Source of the DNA: Pleurostoma richardsiae
Taxonomy: Eukaryota > Ascomycota > Sordariomycetes > Calosphaeriales > Pleurostomataceae
Direction of reading: 5' to 3'
Length of the DNA: 64,000 nt
Assembly (NCBI GenBank): GCA_030052745.1
Contig: JANBVO010000022.1
Location: forward strand, 62,001 to 126,000
Of the stretch, positions 24,001-35,433 are shown piece after piece (within the stretch, counting starts at the first letter, position 1; each line of letters begins with the position of its first letter). A model generated the notes under the pieces. The model had not been told where the DNA came from, made no database searches, and saw only the letters and a program-made list of their open reading frames with translations. The position numbers and the translations under genes were made by a program.

Positions 24001-25952
24001 ATCAACCAGCCCAACAAGAGGGTGCAGCAGTCAGTGCACAATCTGCTCGCAGACGTCGGTAGAGCTCATCCTCAGGCACTGGTGTACCCGTTGACGGTGG
24101 CCATGAAGTCGTGGGCGAACACACGGCGCTCTCGCTCCGCTGCCCAGATCATGGACAGCATGCGGCAGCATAGCGCCAAGTTGGTTGAGCAGGCCGATAT
24201 TGTCAGTCATGAGCTCATCCGCGTTGCCGTTCTCTGGCACGAGCTCTGGCACGAGGGCCTGGAGGAGGCCTCAAGACTGTACTTTGGCGACCATAACATC
24301 GAGGGCATGTTTGCCACCCTTGAGCCACTCCACGAGATGCTGGAGCGCGGTCCGGAGACCCTGCGGGAGATCTCGTTTGCACAGACCTTTGGCCGCGACC
24401 TCACGGAGGCTCGCGAGTGGTGCCGCCAGTACGAGCTTAGCCATGACGTGAACGATCTCAACCAAGCATGGGATCTATATTACCAAGTTTTCCGCCGCAT
24501 CTATAGGCAGCTGCCGCAGATGACCTCCCTTGAACTAACCTATTGCTCACCCAAGCTGCTAGCCGCAAAGGACCTGGATCTAGCCGTTCCGGGCACCTAT
24601 CGCAGCGGCAGTCCGATCGTTCGGATCATGTCCTTCGACACGACCTTCAGCGTCATAAGCTCGAAGCAGCGCCCCCGAAAACTCAACATCAACGGCAGTG
24701 ACGGTGTCTCATACACTTTCTTACTAAAGGGCCACGAGGATATTCGCCAGGATGAGCGTGTCATGCAGCTGTTCGGTCTCTGCAACACGCTGCTCGCAAA
24801 CGATTCGGAGTGCTACAAGCGCCACCTCAACATTCAGCGGTATCCGGCCATCCCTCTCTCACAGAACTCAGGCCTGCTGGGCTGGGTGCCCAACAGTGAC
24901 ACTGTTCACATGCTGATTAGGGAGTATCGTGAGAGCCGGAAGATCCTGCTTAACATTGAGCACCGCATCATGCTGCAAATGGCGCCAGACTACGACAACC
25001 TGACGCTGATGCAGAAGGTTGAGGTCTTTGGCTACGCGCTCGACAACACGACCGGTCAGGATCTATACCGAGTGCTGTGGCTCAAGAGCAAGAGCTCCGA
25101 GGCCTGGTTGGAGCGGCGTACCAATTATACCCGGTCGCTGGGCGTCATGTCCATGGTGGGCTACATTCTTGGGCTTGGCGATCGCCACCCATCCAATCTT
25201 ATGCTTGACCGCATCACCGGCAAGATTATCCACATTGACTTTGGCGACTGCTTCGAGGTGGCCATGAAACGGGAGAAATACCCCGAGCGAGTCCCCTTCC
25301 GCCTGACGCGCATGCTCACGTACGCGATGGAGGTCAGCAATATCGAAGGCAGCTTCCGCATCACCTGCGAGCACGTCATGCGCGTCCTCAGGGACAACAA
25401 GGAGAGCGTCATGGCGGTCTTGGAGGCTGTAAGTCCCCACCCCAATATCCCGGGATATCCCCGTAGTCACGTCTTGTAACTGACATGATGCAGTTCATTC
25501 ACGACCCTCTACTTACCTGGCGACTTACTAATGCTGCCAGCCCTGCAGGCCCTCGCTTCGAGTCGGAGCGCGAAGCCGCCTTGGTCGGACCTGGCGCCTC
25601 GCGCGCTCGGCGTCCGTCGATCCTCGACGCAGACCCTTCCGCCCTCCTCGCAGCACAGGGCGGTCCCAACGGTGAGCCCGGCGGGCCTCCAGGGCCGCGC
25701 GCCCGAGCCCGAACCAACTCGTCTGCAGGGCCTGCCAGCGTCAACGGTGCCAATGGACAGCAGGACACGGCAGAGGTGCAAAATGCAAGAGCAGTCGAGG
25801 TGCTAGACCGTGTCGCTCAGAAGCTGACAGGCCGCGATTTCAAGCCGGGCGAGGAGTTGGACGTGGTCAATCAGGTCAACAAGCTCATCGTCGAGGCGAC
25901 CAAGCTTGAGAACCTCTGCCAGCATTACATCGGCTGGTGCAGTTTTTGGTGA
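18002..25952 (+). CDS. tor: Target of rapamycin (TOR) kinase
   Basis: Exons: 18002-18078, 18169-18239, 18436-19767, 19897-20786, possibly 20827-20886, 20947-25428 and 25494-25952, giving 2,456 residues (2,436 without the optional 20-codon exon). Order: N-terminal HEAT repeats, FAT domain, FRB domain ([20 protein letters not shown], with the rapamycin-contact Ser and the conserved WDLYYQVF tail), PI3K-like kinase with [12 protein letters not shown], catalytic [10 protein letters not shown] (Asp2222) and HIDFGDCFE, a Pro/Gly/Arg-rich negative regulatory segment, and a FATC end GWCSFW. TOR senses nutrients and drives growth and translation in TORC1/TORC2. The FRB residues needed for FKBP12-rapamycin binding are kept, so rapamycin sensitivity is predicted. 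Intron 19768-19896 is a multiple of three without a stop. No second TOR copy is visible here. Confidence 0.97.
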
Positions 25953-26892
25953 GCTGCACTCACGTGTGCTTGGTGCTGCCAGTCTTTCTTTCGGGACGGG
26001 AGGAGGCATGGAAACGATCAACAGATGCGCCGCTGTGGATGGATCAGGGAGAGATGGTATACCCATAAGGCCAACAACTGCATTTGTAGATACATGTAAC
26101 TGGCCACGACAGGCAGCCTTTTTTGGCGAGAAAAGGGGCGTTGACGGCGTGCGAGGAAGAGTCGGGGCTGCAGCTGCCCTACCCGGGTCGTTTCCTTGTT
26201 ATTTTCAGGTGGCTAAGCTGTGCGTCAATTCCAGCGAGGGCGAGCCGCCGAGGTAATGGAGACGGGCGGCGTCAGACGATTCGTGGGCACTTCGCTGCGT
26301 CACGGATCCCTCATCTGCCGGCCATTCTTACAATACGAAGCATATTCTGCTGAAATCAGCTTGCTTGTTTCTCCCTAAACACGCCTCTTGACTCTGACGT
26401 TTTGATCGTTCGTACAGGGTCCTCCACAGACGATAGTTTTGTTACTATATTCATTACCTTACACGTAGCGAGCCGGCAGGCTGGGGTTGGGGCTGGTATA
26501 TGGGTCAGGATGAGCCAACGATCCTAGCTTCAGGCCGGCCACAATCCGCGATCCATTGGCCCAGACGGGTCTCAGGCTGCTGCACTTGACTAGGCAGGTC
26601 ACTAGCTTCCAGGTCAGGTTGAGTAAGATCCCAAGATCCTACCAGGGCCGAGAGGAGCGGCTCGGTCTGGCTCAACCGGCGTCGGCTTCACATGATGAAA
26701 TGATTGGGCTACTAGTCAGTTCGTAATACACTGGCCACTCTACTACCAGGAAATAATGGTCTGTTGCTGCCGCTGTGTCTTCAAAAGGCGTCCGAGGTGC
26801 CCGCTGACTCTCCGGTTCCGTCGCTTGTCTGGTGCGGCACCCCTGGAAAAGAGCCAGGCTGTCTTGCTGTTCGGAAAGTGCCTCGAGTTGAC
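25953..26892. other. TOR 3' region and GNAT upstream region
   Basis: Holds the TOR 3' UTR and the upstream region of the GNAT gene. Frames present are short and do not resemble known proteins. The GNAT frame is open back to 26764 but has no ATG there. Confidence 0.5.
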
Positions 26893-27644
26893 ATGGAGAA
26901 AGCGTTCACCTCTGCGCGGCTCGTGTGCCGTGCCCTTGAGCATGACTCGCTCGAGGACGACGAATTGATCGTGGCCATTTTGAAAGACGCGTTGGGCTAC
27001 GCCAACAGCAACTCGTCGATGCTCAAGCCACAGAGCAAACAGAGCACCAGCCGGTGGAAGGAGCACCTCCTGAGGGACACGCTGCTCACCGCTACATCTG
27101 CCTGACGCCCGCAAGGGTGGCGGGCAAGCAGGCAACACCGATCGGCGTCGTCTCGCTGGGCAAGACGTCGCCCAACAACGCGCACCACCGCGACGCGGAC
27201 ATCAGCGTTGATATCGTGCCAGGTCAGCAGCGGAGGGGATACGGGTCGGAGGCGATTGAGTGGGTATTGAATTGGGGTTTCCAGATCGCCGGCCTGCACC
27301 GCATCGGCATCGAGAGCTTTTCGTACAACGAGGGCGCGGGCCGGCTGTACGAGAGGCTGGGGTTCGAACTGGCGGGGCGGAGGGAGGAGTTCATCTGGTT
27401 CAATGGACAGTGGCACGGCATGCTGTGTTTTGTGATGCTGGAGGACCAATGGAGGGAACGTGAGGCGCTGAAGGCGGCGGGCAGCCGTGGCATGGGCCAT
27501 ACCCATAGTAGCAGGCTTGTTTTGCTGCAGCTCCGGCGACAGGGTGCCATACGGTTGCCTGCACCGGGGAGCTCGGCGGAGAAAATAGAACAGAGACAAA
27601 CTGATACCGAGTCAAAGTTCTGGCCCGGGGTGGTACACAGCTGA
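26893..27644 (+). pseudogene. GNAT-family N-acetyltransferase, frame-disrupted
   Basis: The first part (MEKAFTSARLVCRALEHDSL, from 26893) and the acetyl-CoA-binding part lie in different frames that overlap around 27054-27105. The second frame carries PIGVVSLGKTSPNN, the acetyl-CoA loop QQRRGYGSEA, ALHR-like GLHRIGI and YERLGFE, the usual order of a GNAT. No intron with sensible borders joins the frames: the only GT..AG pair in the overlap is 21 nt. A one- or two-base indel near 27085-27095 would explain it, either a real mutation or a sequencing error. Such fungal single-domain GNATs acetylate amines or protein N-termini; the substrate is unknown. The C-terminal 50 residues after EDQWRE look non-homologous. 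Confidence 0.7.
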
Positions 27645-28059
27645 TACCGCGGCTTGGCTATTGAAAGAGCGAGCTATTTGGTTCACAGGTCAGTCGCTCT
27701 GCCTAGAGACTATTTGCGACACCGAAGCCTGATCAGCTGGCGCTGCGGTCTGCCTTGCCGGATCCGCCCAGCTCCAGCACCACCCCCGACGGCATCGCTG
27801 GGATCCGTCGCTTGGCGGAGCTAGGCCACCGAGATCAGCCCAGTCAACCCCAGCCCCAGTTAATCACCAGCCGGAGGGGGATGTGATGGATCAGCCGCCA
27901 GAGCTGAGGCTCTCCTTCACGCCGGGGCTCGCATCGGAGGCTGGGCGTCACGAAGCCAAGAGGGTATAAGTAGGCCACAAGTCTGCCAGATTCAGACGGC
28001 TTTCCCACCCCCAAGGTGGCCGAGCACCTCTCACCCCACTGTGGTTTGTATTCGCAAAG
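27645..28059. other. Intergenic spacer
   Basis: A 415-bp stretch between the GNAT gene and the small Gly-rich gene; the right end should be the promoter and leader of the latter. No other feature is recognised. Confidence 0.5.
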
Positions 28060-28590
28060 ATGTGTTTTGGGGTAAGAATCTCTCACTGTGGGCGCCGCCG
28101 ACTGGTCGCATCCTAGAAGTCAGTCGGTACACTAACACCGGCTGAGCAGTCCAAAGCGAAAGCGCAGCCCTCGGCCCTTGGCCCGAAGCAGGCCTCCGTC
28201 CAGTCCAGCCTCGCCGGGCATCGGTCATACTGTCAGTGTACTGACTGCAAGAAAGAACACCACTCACTATCAGGGCTCCACACTAAAGCGCCATGGCCCA
28301 CAGCCTCCAAGGAGACGCGGAACCGGCCAGCGAACCGCTCACCTTATAATAGCGGGGGCAATACCGGAGGCGGCAGCGGCGGATATGGAGCCGGATACAC
28401 AGGATACGGTGCCGGATACGGTGGAGACTCCTGCGGAGGGGGGCACGGCTCCGGCCACGGCTCAGGTCACGGCGCAGGTCACGGCGGAGAATGCGGGAGC
28501 GGCGGTGGAGGAGGAGGAGGTGGTGGGGGGAATAGCGGCGGTGGAGGGGGAGACAGCGGAGGGGGTGGTGGTGACGGCGGCGGATGCTGA
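28060..28590 (+). CDS. Small Gly/His/Cys-rich protein starting MCFG
   Basis: Two exons, a 12-nt first exon (28060-28071, MCFG) and 28150-28590, give 150 residues. The 78-bp intron has a GTAAGA donor and ends GAGCAG. Residues 5-70 are basic and Ser-rich with a Cys cluster YCQCTDCKKEHH; the rest is low complexity, first GYGAGYTGYGAGYGG, then His-Gly repeats GHGSGHGSGHGAGHGGEC, then poly-Gly ending in GGGC. A plus-strand frame shifted by one base also stays open but gives meaningless sequence. Many filamentous fungi have short unnamed proteins opening with MCF and ending Gly/Cys-rich (from memory, not checked). No signal peptide or membrane segment. Function unknown; metal binding through Cys and His is a guess. 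Confidence 0.72.
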
Positions 28591-29582
28591 GGCGCTGTAA
28601 ACATCATGTTCCGCTGTATTCCTGCGAGGTTGCGAGTGTTTTGATGCGTCCATGATTGACAATAGATTTCAGTGTTTTGCGAACCGTGTAAGGAGCATCA
28701 ACAAAGGGGAGCGCAAGGGATGAGTCCCCACAGTAGGAGCATCTGTACGTTACAAGCACCTCGGACCCTTCCTCACATCTTATTATTTACCTGCGGCAAA
28801 GACAACCTACAAATAAAGGATGGCACCTCTCGCAATTGCTGGCTCCCGGATTGTGAGGCCTTGTCCTGGTGTGTTGTCGGTGGACAGGAGCTTTTGGGCG
28901 GATTGCCGAACTGGCGAATGTGTCTTCAAGACCGATCTCACTGAGACCAGCCTCGGTGCCTACCGACTGCGTGCGAGAACGTCTCAGCTCTACAACTCTG
29001 ACCTGCAGCCACCAGGCTCGGTTATGGCAGATATTGTTGTTTACCTGACCCTTTGACAAGACAACCCACTACACGAACTGTCGACACGCTGTACGCCGTC
29101 CCGACGTCCACGTAGGTGGCTCTGGTAGGGATGCAGAACCGTGGAATCTTCAAGCACCTGCCCAGACCGAATTGCGTGACCGCCGGCATCTCGAGGCCCT
29201 TCCCGGACGGCAGCAGCCTGGTAGAGAAAAAGAAAAGAAAAGAAAAGAAAAGAAAAAAGGCACGCCATAAGCACTACAGTAGCCTGTATCTACAACTCAA
29301 CATCATATCATTATGCTGACAGCAAGACCGCGAAAAAGCCCATTAACTAGCTTGGGACAGTCTACTGTTCCTGGGAGGCCGTTCTGCACAAGCGCGCTGT
29401 CCTCTTCGTAGACTGCATGCATAACCCACACATGCGAACGTATCATACACGCCGAAGTGCCTACCAGCAGCTCACTGAGCAATCCGGCCCACGTCTGCGG
29501 CTACCAGCTGAGCAAGCATCTTGATGTATCTCTTTCAAAGCCGAGTCTGCCTTGACGAGCGGCAGCCTTCGGGGGCTGGCAA
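28591..29582. other. Intergenic spacer with purine microsatellite
   Basis: Contains 3' ends of the small Gly-rich gene (plus) and the rhamnogalacturonan lyase gene (minus) and an AAAAG-type microsatellite at 29226-29258. No gene recognised. Confidence 0.5.
29226..29258. repeat. (AAAAG)n microsatellite
   Basis: Roughly six tandem AAAAG units, pure purine on the plus strand, in the 3' flank of the rhamnogalacturonan lyase gene. Confidence 0.9.
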
Positions 29583-31336
29583 TCAGCCGGTAAAAAGCTC
29601 GACACAGTCGAAGATCTTGGTGTTCAGAGTCAGCCCACCCAGCATCGTGCAGCACACATCGTCAGGAGAAAGCACTCACAAAATTGGGACTCAGGAAGCT
29701 ATCGCCGCTGCTGCCAGAGATGGAGCTGATGGTGATCGTATTTTCCCCAGCCACCAGGGTGCCTGACAGGACGCTCACGTCGTACACCTCCCCGTACCCC
29801 CGGTACGCACCCCTAGTCACACCACGGCTGTCAATCTTCGTCGGAGCGCTAGGCGCCGGTCCCGTCCAGCTGTTGACCTTGGCTTGTGGGCGCGAGCCGG
29901 CGAACGATAGAGTGGTGGCAATGCGCAGGGTGGCCGCGCCCGGGGCGCTGGCTAGGCTGAAGCTGATGGTAACAGGGCTGTTGACGGACTGAAACAGCGC
30001 CATAGGGAAGTCGCTGAGCGCCGACAAGCCGACCGTGTAAGTGGAGGGGTCCCAACTAGACATACGCGAGTCGGACGGATGCATGCGTAGGAACTTGTCG
30101 GCGTTGCGGAAGCCCGTCGGCTGGCCGTCGTAGTCGCCGATCTTAAAAAGCGTGCTGTGCGACGTCGAGAAGGTGGATGCGATGTTTTGTGTCGTCGTCT
30201 TGGCGGCGGACACAGTCACACCGGATATAGTGGCGACCTTGAACTCGGCCTGGTAGAGCACCATACTGTAGGTGCCGGGCTTCATTGCTGGGCTCGTGAA
30301 AGCGCCGTTGGAGCTGGCCGCTACGGCCCAGTACTGTGCCACGCTGTTGTACCAGTGTACGACGACCTGGAATGAGCTGGAGACGCCGGACGCCGTACCG
30401 CTGACGTAGCCCCGGCCAGAGGCAGCGACATAGCCGGTGATGCTGAGCTCGCTAAAGAAGGATGTGTCCACGGACTTGACGGCGGGGATACCGGACCGGC
30501 TGAACTGCATGACGTACGGCCCGTGTAGCCCCGTGCGGAACGCCTCTGTCTGGACATGACCGCTATTCATGTAGTTGTACAGGTTGGTGCTGTCGCCGGC
30601 GTTATTTGAGTCGATGTCGCGGAAGAAAGGCCCGCCGGAACTGGACTCCTGTTGGGGTGTCATGATGCACACGTGGATTGTGTCAACCGTGTCACCCCAC
30701 ACGCAATGGCTATTCTCGTCGATGAAGCGAGTCGACGAGTAAAACTTGGAGCGAGTTTGGCCGTCAACAAGAAATACATCAGACCCCTCGACTGAGGAAC
30801 CCCCGGCCGTCGTGCTGACGACCCCGTACGGGTACTCGTGTGGGAGGACGGATGGCAGCAACCGGGCGATGAAGCGTAGCTCGCCCACAGAGGGCTCAGC
30901 CGTTATGTAGGTTGCCATGAAGATGCTGCTGTCGCCCTGCTTGACCACCATGTAGTGAGTGAGGGTCGAGGTTGTGCATTGGACCTTGATATAGTTTGAC
31001 GAGCCTGCCCCGGACAGCGATTAGTGGCAGAAAACCATTGAGACCCTCCAGGCAGGCGCTCCTATGGCGGGATTTCTCACCGGACACCTGACTCACCGAG
31101 ACCGTGGCTGACCCAAGGCCGGAGCTGATGTGGCTGCCGGTGTTAGAGTACTGCAGCTGGACGCCACGGTACAGGATCGAGTTGATGTCGCAGCTGGAGC
31201 TGGACACCTGGAAGACGAGGGCGTTGTCGGACCCGGCGTCGATGACATAGTTGTTCCCCGACTTGGTGTAGCCGAAGACAGCCAGAGCCGGTGAGGAAAA
31301 GACCACGAGGGAGAGGAATAGGGCTCGCAGAAACAT
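29583..31336 (-). CDS. Secreted rhamnogalacturonan lyase, family PL4
   Basis: Three exons on the minus strand (31336-31081, 31004-29680, 29615-29583) give 537 residues, near the 527 of the Aspergillus aculeatus enzyme. The start at 31336 gives a clean signal peptide ([19 protein letters not shown]); an upstream in-frame ATG at 31408 would bury it. Domains: catalytic beta-sandwich (about 20-270) with candidate catalytic Lys in TRSKFYSS and His in [10 protein letters not shown], a fibronectin-III-like module ([20 protein letters not shown]), and a C-terminal carbohydrate-binding-like module. The 11-codon final exon supplies [10 protein letters not shown] after SPNF. It cleaves the alternating rhamnose-galacturonate backbone of pectin hairy regions by beta-elimination. 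Introns are 76 and 64 bp. Intact. Confidence 0.93.
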
Positions 31337-33891
31337 CGTGAGCACCGCCATGCCGAAGAAAGCTTCGAGGGCCAGGGAAGACATGGCTTGGAACGAGACA
31401 AGCCTCACAGTGAGAATCCCGCCTTCCCTCCCTCTCCCGTCGCGAACGTTTTATGCAGTCGAACCCATGGACTGGACTGCTCTCTTTCGTGCAAGCCCTA
31501 GGAGCTTGGATACGGGGGCCTAGGCCATGTATTTCGCCGGTCGTGGACTTCTTGGCCGCCGAACAGCAGTAGAGAATTAGATTGAGCCGCTGCCGTCATT
31601 GGCGGAATCCTGCGAGAGCACACCCCGGGATGCCATCCGCACAGCGTAGTATCCCCGAAAGCTTCCTGAGCAGCAGGGCTCGTTGCGGGACCTCATAAGG
31701 GGCGACTATGAGGTTTCACCATCAGCACCGCGCGGACCCCTCGACACCGCAAATATCTCATTGAGTGGAGCGACACCCAACACTTCAGCGCTTGCGATCA
31801 TCTCGCCTTAGGGAGGAGGAAATGTGAGGCAAGCCAAGAAAAAGATGAGGGGACCAAGCCGATCCGCAAAACTTTCGATGGACAGTCATCGCGCGGCGTC
31901 CTAAGTACCGTCAGAAGAAACGGAAAGGGACCATGCCGGCGACTCTCGGGCGAATTACGAGCGAGAATTACCGCTCTCTGGCCTGCGGTCATCCAGAGCA
32001 AAGGTCTGCAAGTTGGGCTTTGATATGACCTTGTTGCTGTGTGGCCATAGCCAGCTCGGCATACGCGAGCCGAGAAGGGGCGAGGTGATGACACGGTGGG
32101 CGGAGGTTGACATTTTACAGCATGTTTACGCATGGGCCATATATTTCATCAAGGTCAATCGGGGCCTTCTGGCTCGTGGAGAAATACCTTCGCAGGACGG
32201 ATTCTCTCTATCTGGTTAGTTTCGGCGCCATCAAACTGTCGAGGTACGTCGGCCCATAATGCATATACTTTACTGGAATGCACGACCATCCGCTTTAAAT
32301 TACACCGTCTCACGCGATACAAGATACCCCGAGTGCGCAAACTTGGTGCACTCCCTCGCAAACCCCTCTTGCCAAGAAGTCGGCCCAATGCCCGCTAGGT
32401 CATGTTCGACCACGGCCGTACATCGCAGCTTGTCACCAAGGTAAGAGAAACAAGGTGCATGTGACGCCGTGGATAGTGTACGGTAGAGCTGGCGTCCATA
32501 AAAGTGCCGGAGACGCCACGGGTCACATTATGTCAAGCTGGGGCGGCAAACATTTAGCGGCGTATCCTGCTAGCATATGATACAGACGGCCCAGGTGAAG
32601 TAAGTGCTGGTGTGGCTGGCGTCCAGTTGATGAATGCAACGAGTTGTTATCATGTGCTGGTAGCTCAGTCGCTATATCGTGTCGGCGCAGTTATTGAAGA
32701 CGCATCTGTGAACCGGGCTTTTTGCTGGCTCACTTCCGGCTTTGACTATGTTCCGTCAAGGGCAGGCAAGCCCTCGCTTGACCCGCCAACAAGGTAGATG
32801 TCAGTCTGACTGTCTTCCTGGAACGCCGGATTGAGGAACTCCCGTAGCATTTCAAAACTCGGGAGGCCGATACTCGCTGATGTTGACAAGGGGGGGTTGA
32901 GCACTGGTCTGTAGGGCTATTGTGGGCGGGCGCAGGAGTAAATGAAATACCCCTCCCCCTCCTGTCATAAGTTAACGGGACATACTACCAAGATGCTGGT
33001 GGAGAAGGCAAGAATCCTGCGAGGGGTTTACTGTCGGCGGCGGGAACTCTGAGGTCGGATAGACCAAGACGAGACTCGAAGTTAGCGCTTGTCGCGTAAG
33101 GGACGTATGGAAGGATGAAGTCGTGTCGAGAGCGAGGTTCGATTGGCAGGTCGCCAGCGAGGCATTAAGATAAGCGGGATGAAGAGATTCAGCTGTTGCT
33201 GGCAGTCTGCCTCACAAGAGTGCACGAACACCCTCAGTGACCAGAAAATGAAGACTTCGATGTTGTTGCGATATAGGCCTTCCTACGTCACGTCACGCTT
33301 CGAGTCGACAACAATGGGGGCTTACCGAAGGTACTGCCAGCGCGGAAGCTGCTGACCGAGACGACCTCATGACTCAGCAATGCAGAGCGTTACCAGACTG
33401 TAGCTGCTTGGAGGAAGCATCAACTTGGAACAGACAATGGCGTGGCGCTGCCTCGAATAAATCCCCGTATTCATACAAAGTCTGTACGTGCACCACGCGC
33501 AATGTGGACGTGAATCGGCGCAAAGGATTCTGATTCTGGGCGGCCACACAGATGGCGTTCCGATTCCCGATCTAGGCCGGAATGTAGCTGATCCAGTCCG
33601 GACATTCGCTGCGCTTTGGAAGCTCTGCAGACGTGGCGGACCTGATTCAATCCGACCGCTGATGGGGTACTTTGCATCCTAGCGCCCTAATTTCGAGCCA
33701 TATACGCCTCAGATGACCGCCGCCAAGAGCGGCTGTGTTGCGGGCAGTCATGGCTGATATCAGCTTGATCTCCAGCACGTTTGCCGTCCTCCATGGCCAC
33801 AACGTGCGCAGATATAGATAAAGTCTCGTCCAGATCGGCTGGACGAGACGCAAATGATACTACTTCAGGCGCTTCCCTGTCGAGAAACAGT
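31337..33891. other. Long gene-free region, divergent flank
   Basis: About 2.5 kb between the divergent rhamnogalacturonan lyase and GH71 genes. Frames are short, none recognised, and no repeat family is obvious. The two ends should contain the promoters. It might include decayed coding DNA too degraded to identify by eye. Confidence 0.5.
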
Positions 33892-35433
33892 ATGATGTCT
33901 GGGAGGAAAGTTTTTGCTCACTATATGGTAAGTCCCCGAGCTTTGTCACTTCGGGGACCATAAACTGAGCTGTGCACCCTCCAAGGTGGGCCTCGCTGAC
34001 GGCCAGTCAACGATGCAATGGCTGTCAGAAGTCACTACCGCCCAGGCCGCAGGCATCGACGGTTTCGCGCTCAACATCAGCCCGTCGGATTCGTGGACTC
34101 GGACGCAGCTTCACCGGGCATACACGGCGGCTGAATCTGTAGCAGAATTCGTCATGTTCTTGTCGTTCGACATGGTTGCCGGCGCCTGGACGGTCCAGCA
34201 GATCATCACCCTCGTGAACGAATTCAAGACGTCCCCTGCGCAGTTCTGTGTCAATAGCCTACCTTTCGTGTCTACTTTCGAGGGACCCGACTGGTCCGAC
34301 AACTGGTGTGTTGTCAGGAATGGGACCGGTGGAATCTTTCTTGTGCCGGACTGGTCCTCGATAGGTCCTCGCGGCGTAGGCCAGAGACTCGCGGTGCTGG
34401 ATGGCGCTTGTAGGTAGACATTCCGCATCAAACAAATGCCGTACCACGCTGACTGTGGTAGTCTCTTGGGATGCATGGCCACAGGCCAACCAAGGCTCCA
34501 TGAGTGTCAGGGAAGACGTTGCGTACAGAAAAGCCCTCAAAGGCAAGAAGTACATGATGGGCGTCAGTCCTTATTTCTATACCAGTCCGTGATACTCCTG
34601 TCTGCAGTACGTTATTCCATCCTAACTACTTGATAGACCTAAAGCAATGGAATAAGAACTGGTACTCATCAAGCGAGTCACTCTGGTATGACCGATGGAT
34701 GCAGGTTCTCGAAATAATGCCAGACTTTGTGCAGCTCATCACCTGTCAGTCCGCAAAGCTTAACTCGCCCGTCGGCGGACAGAGAGAGTACTAATCAATC
34801 CGAAGGGAACGACTATGGCGAGTCAAGTTATATCTGTGACACCAATCCTTGCCATGTTGTTCAAGGTGCCGAGCCATACGTCGAAGGGTTTTCGCATTCA
34901 GCTTTCCGGGCTGTTCTTCCACATCTCATTACCGCTTACAAGGCGGGAAATAGTAAGGGCAGTGTACCCGTAGCCCAGGATTGCGCGATTGCCTGGTATA
35001 GAACCACGCCCGCTAATGCTGGCAGCGATGGTGGTATGCTTAGTATCCAATCCGTGTATTGGCGTTAATAACCGAGACACAGGCACAATCTGGGGCCAGG
35101 GAGGGACGCAGTCCGCCTCCCGAGGAGCCACAGACACGATATCAGTTATGACCATTACCAACACTGCCGCCGTTGTTACGGTAGGCATTGGTGATTCAGC
35201 ACAGTGCTTCACTCTAGACCGAAGCCGGGGCCCTGTGGCTTTCCTCCAAGTTCCCTTTGACGGCAGGACCGGCGAAGTCTCCCTACAGTTGAACGGAAAC
35301 TGCGTGACTGGCCCGTCCATCTCGGATGTTTGCCCCCCAACTGGCCGTGTAGGTCATGATGAACTTCTCATCGAGCTCCTGCAACTTCTAACATCGAAAG
35401 GTCAACTTCAACTGCGTTTCTATTCAGATTTGA
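33892..35433 (+). CDS. GH71 alpha-1,3-glucanase (mutanase)
   Basis: Seven exons (33892-33927, 33986-34409, 34462-34584, 34637-34744, 34806-35033, 35083-35348, 35401-35433) join in frame to 405 residues. Apparent stops and frame changes in genomic DNA all fall inside six introns of 49-61 bp. Family landmarks: GRKVFAHYMVG at the start, GIDGFALNI, FLSFDM, STFEGPDW, FLVPDWSSIGP, GAFSWDAWPQ, GVSPYFYT, ITWNDYGESSYI, IAWYRTTPA, and the C-terminal beta module ending RVNFNCVSIQI. GH71 enzymes hydrolyse alpha-1,3-glucan of fungal walls, for remodelling or mycoparasitism. The chosen start lacks a signal peptide; none was found in the 120 bp upstream, so either an earlier exon is missed or the protein is not classically secreted. 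Confidence 0.88.

Noticed and set aside
28178-28600. 140-codon Ala/Glu/Val-rich frame
   Set aside because: It is a shifted frame over the Gly/His repeats; the frame with MCFG, splice and Cys cluster is more convincing.
34410-34461. GH71 as a pseudogene because of an in-frame TAG at 34415
   Set aside because: The stop is inside a 52-bp intron, and all seven exons join cleanly.
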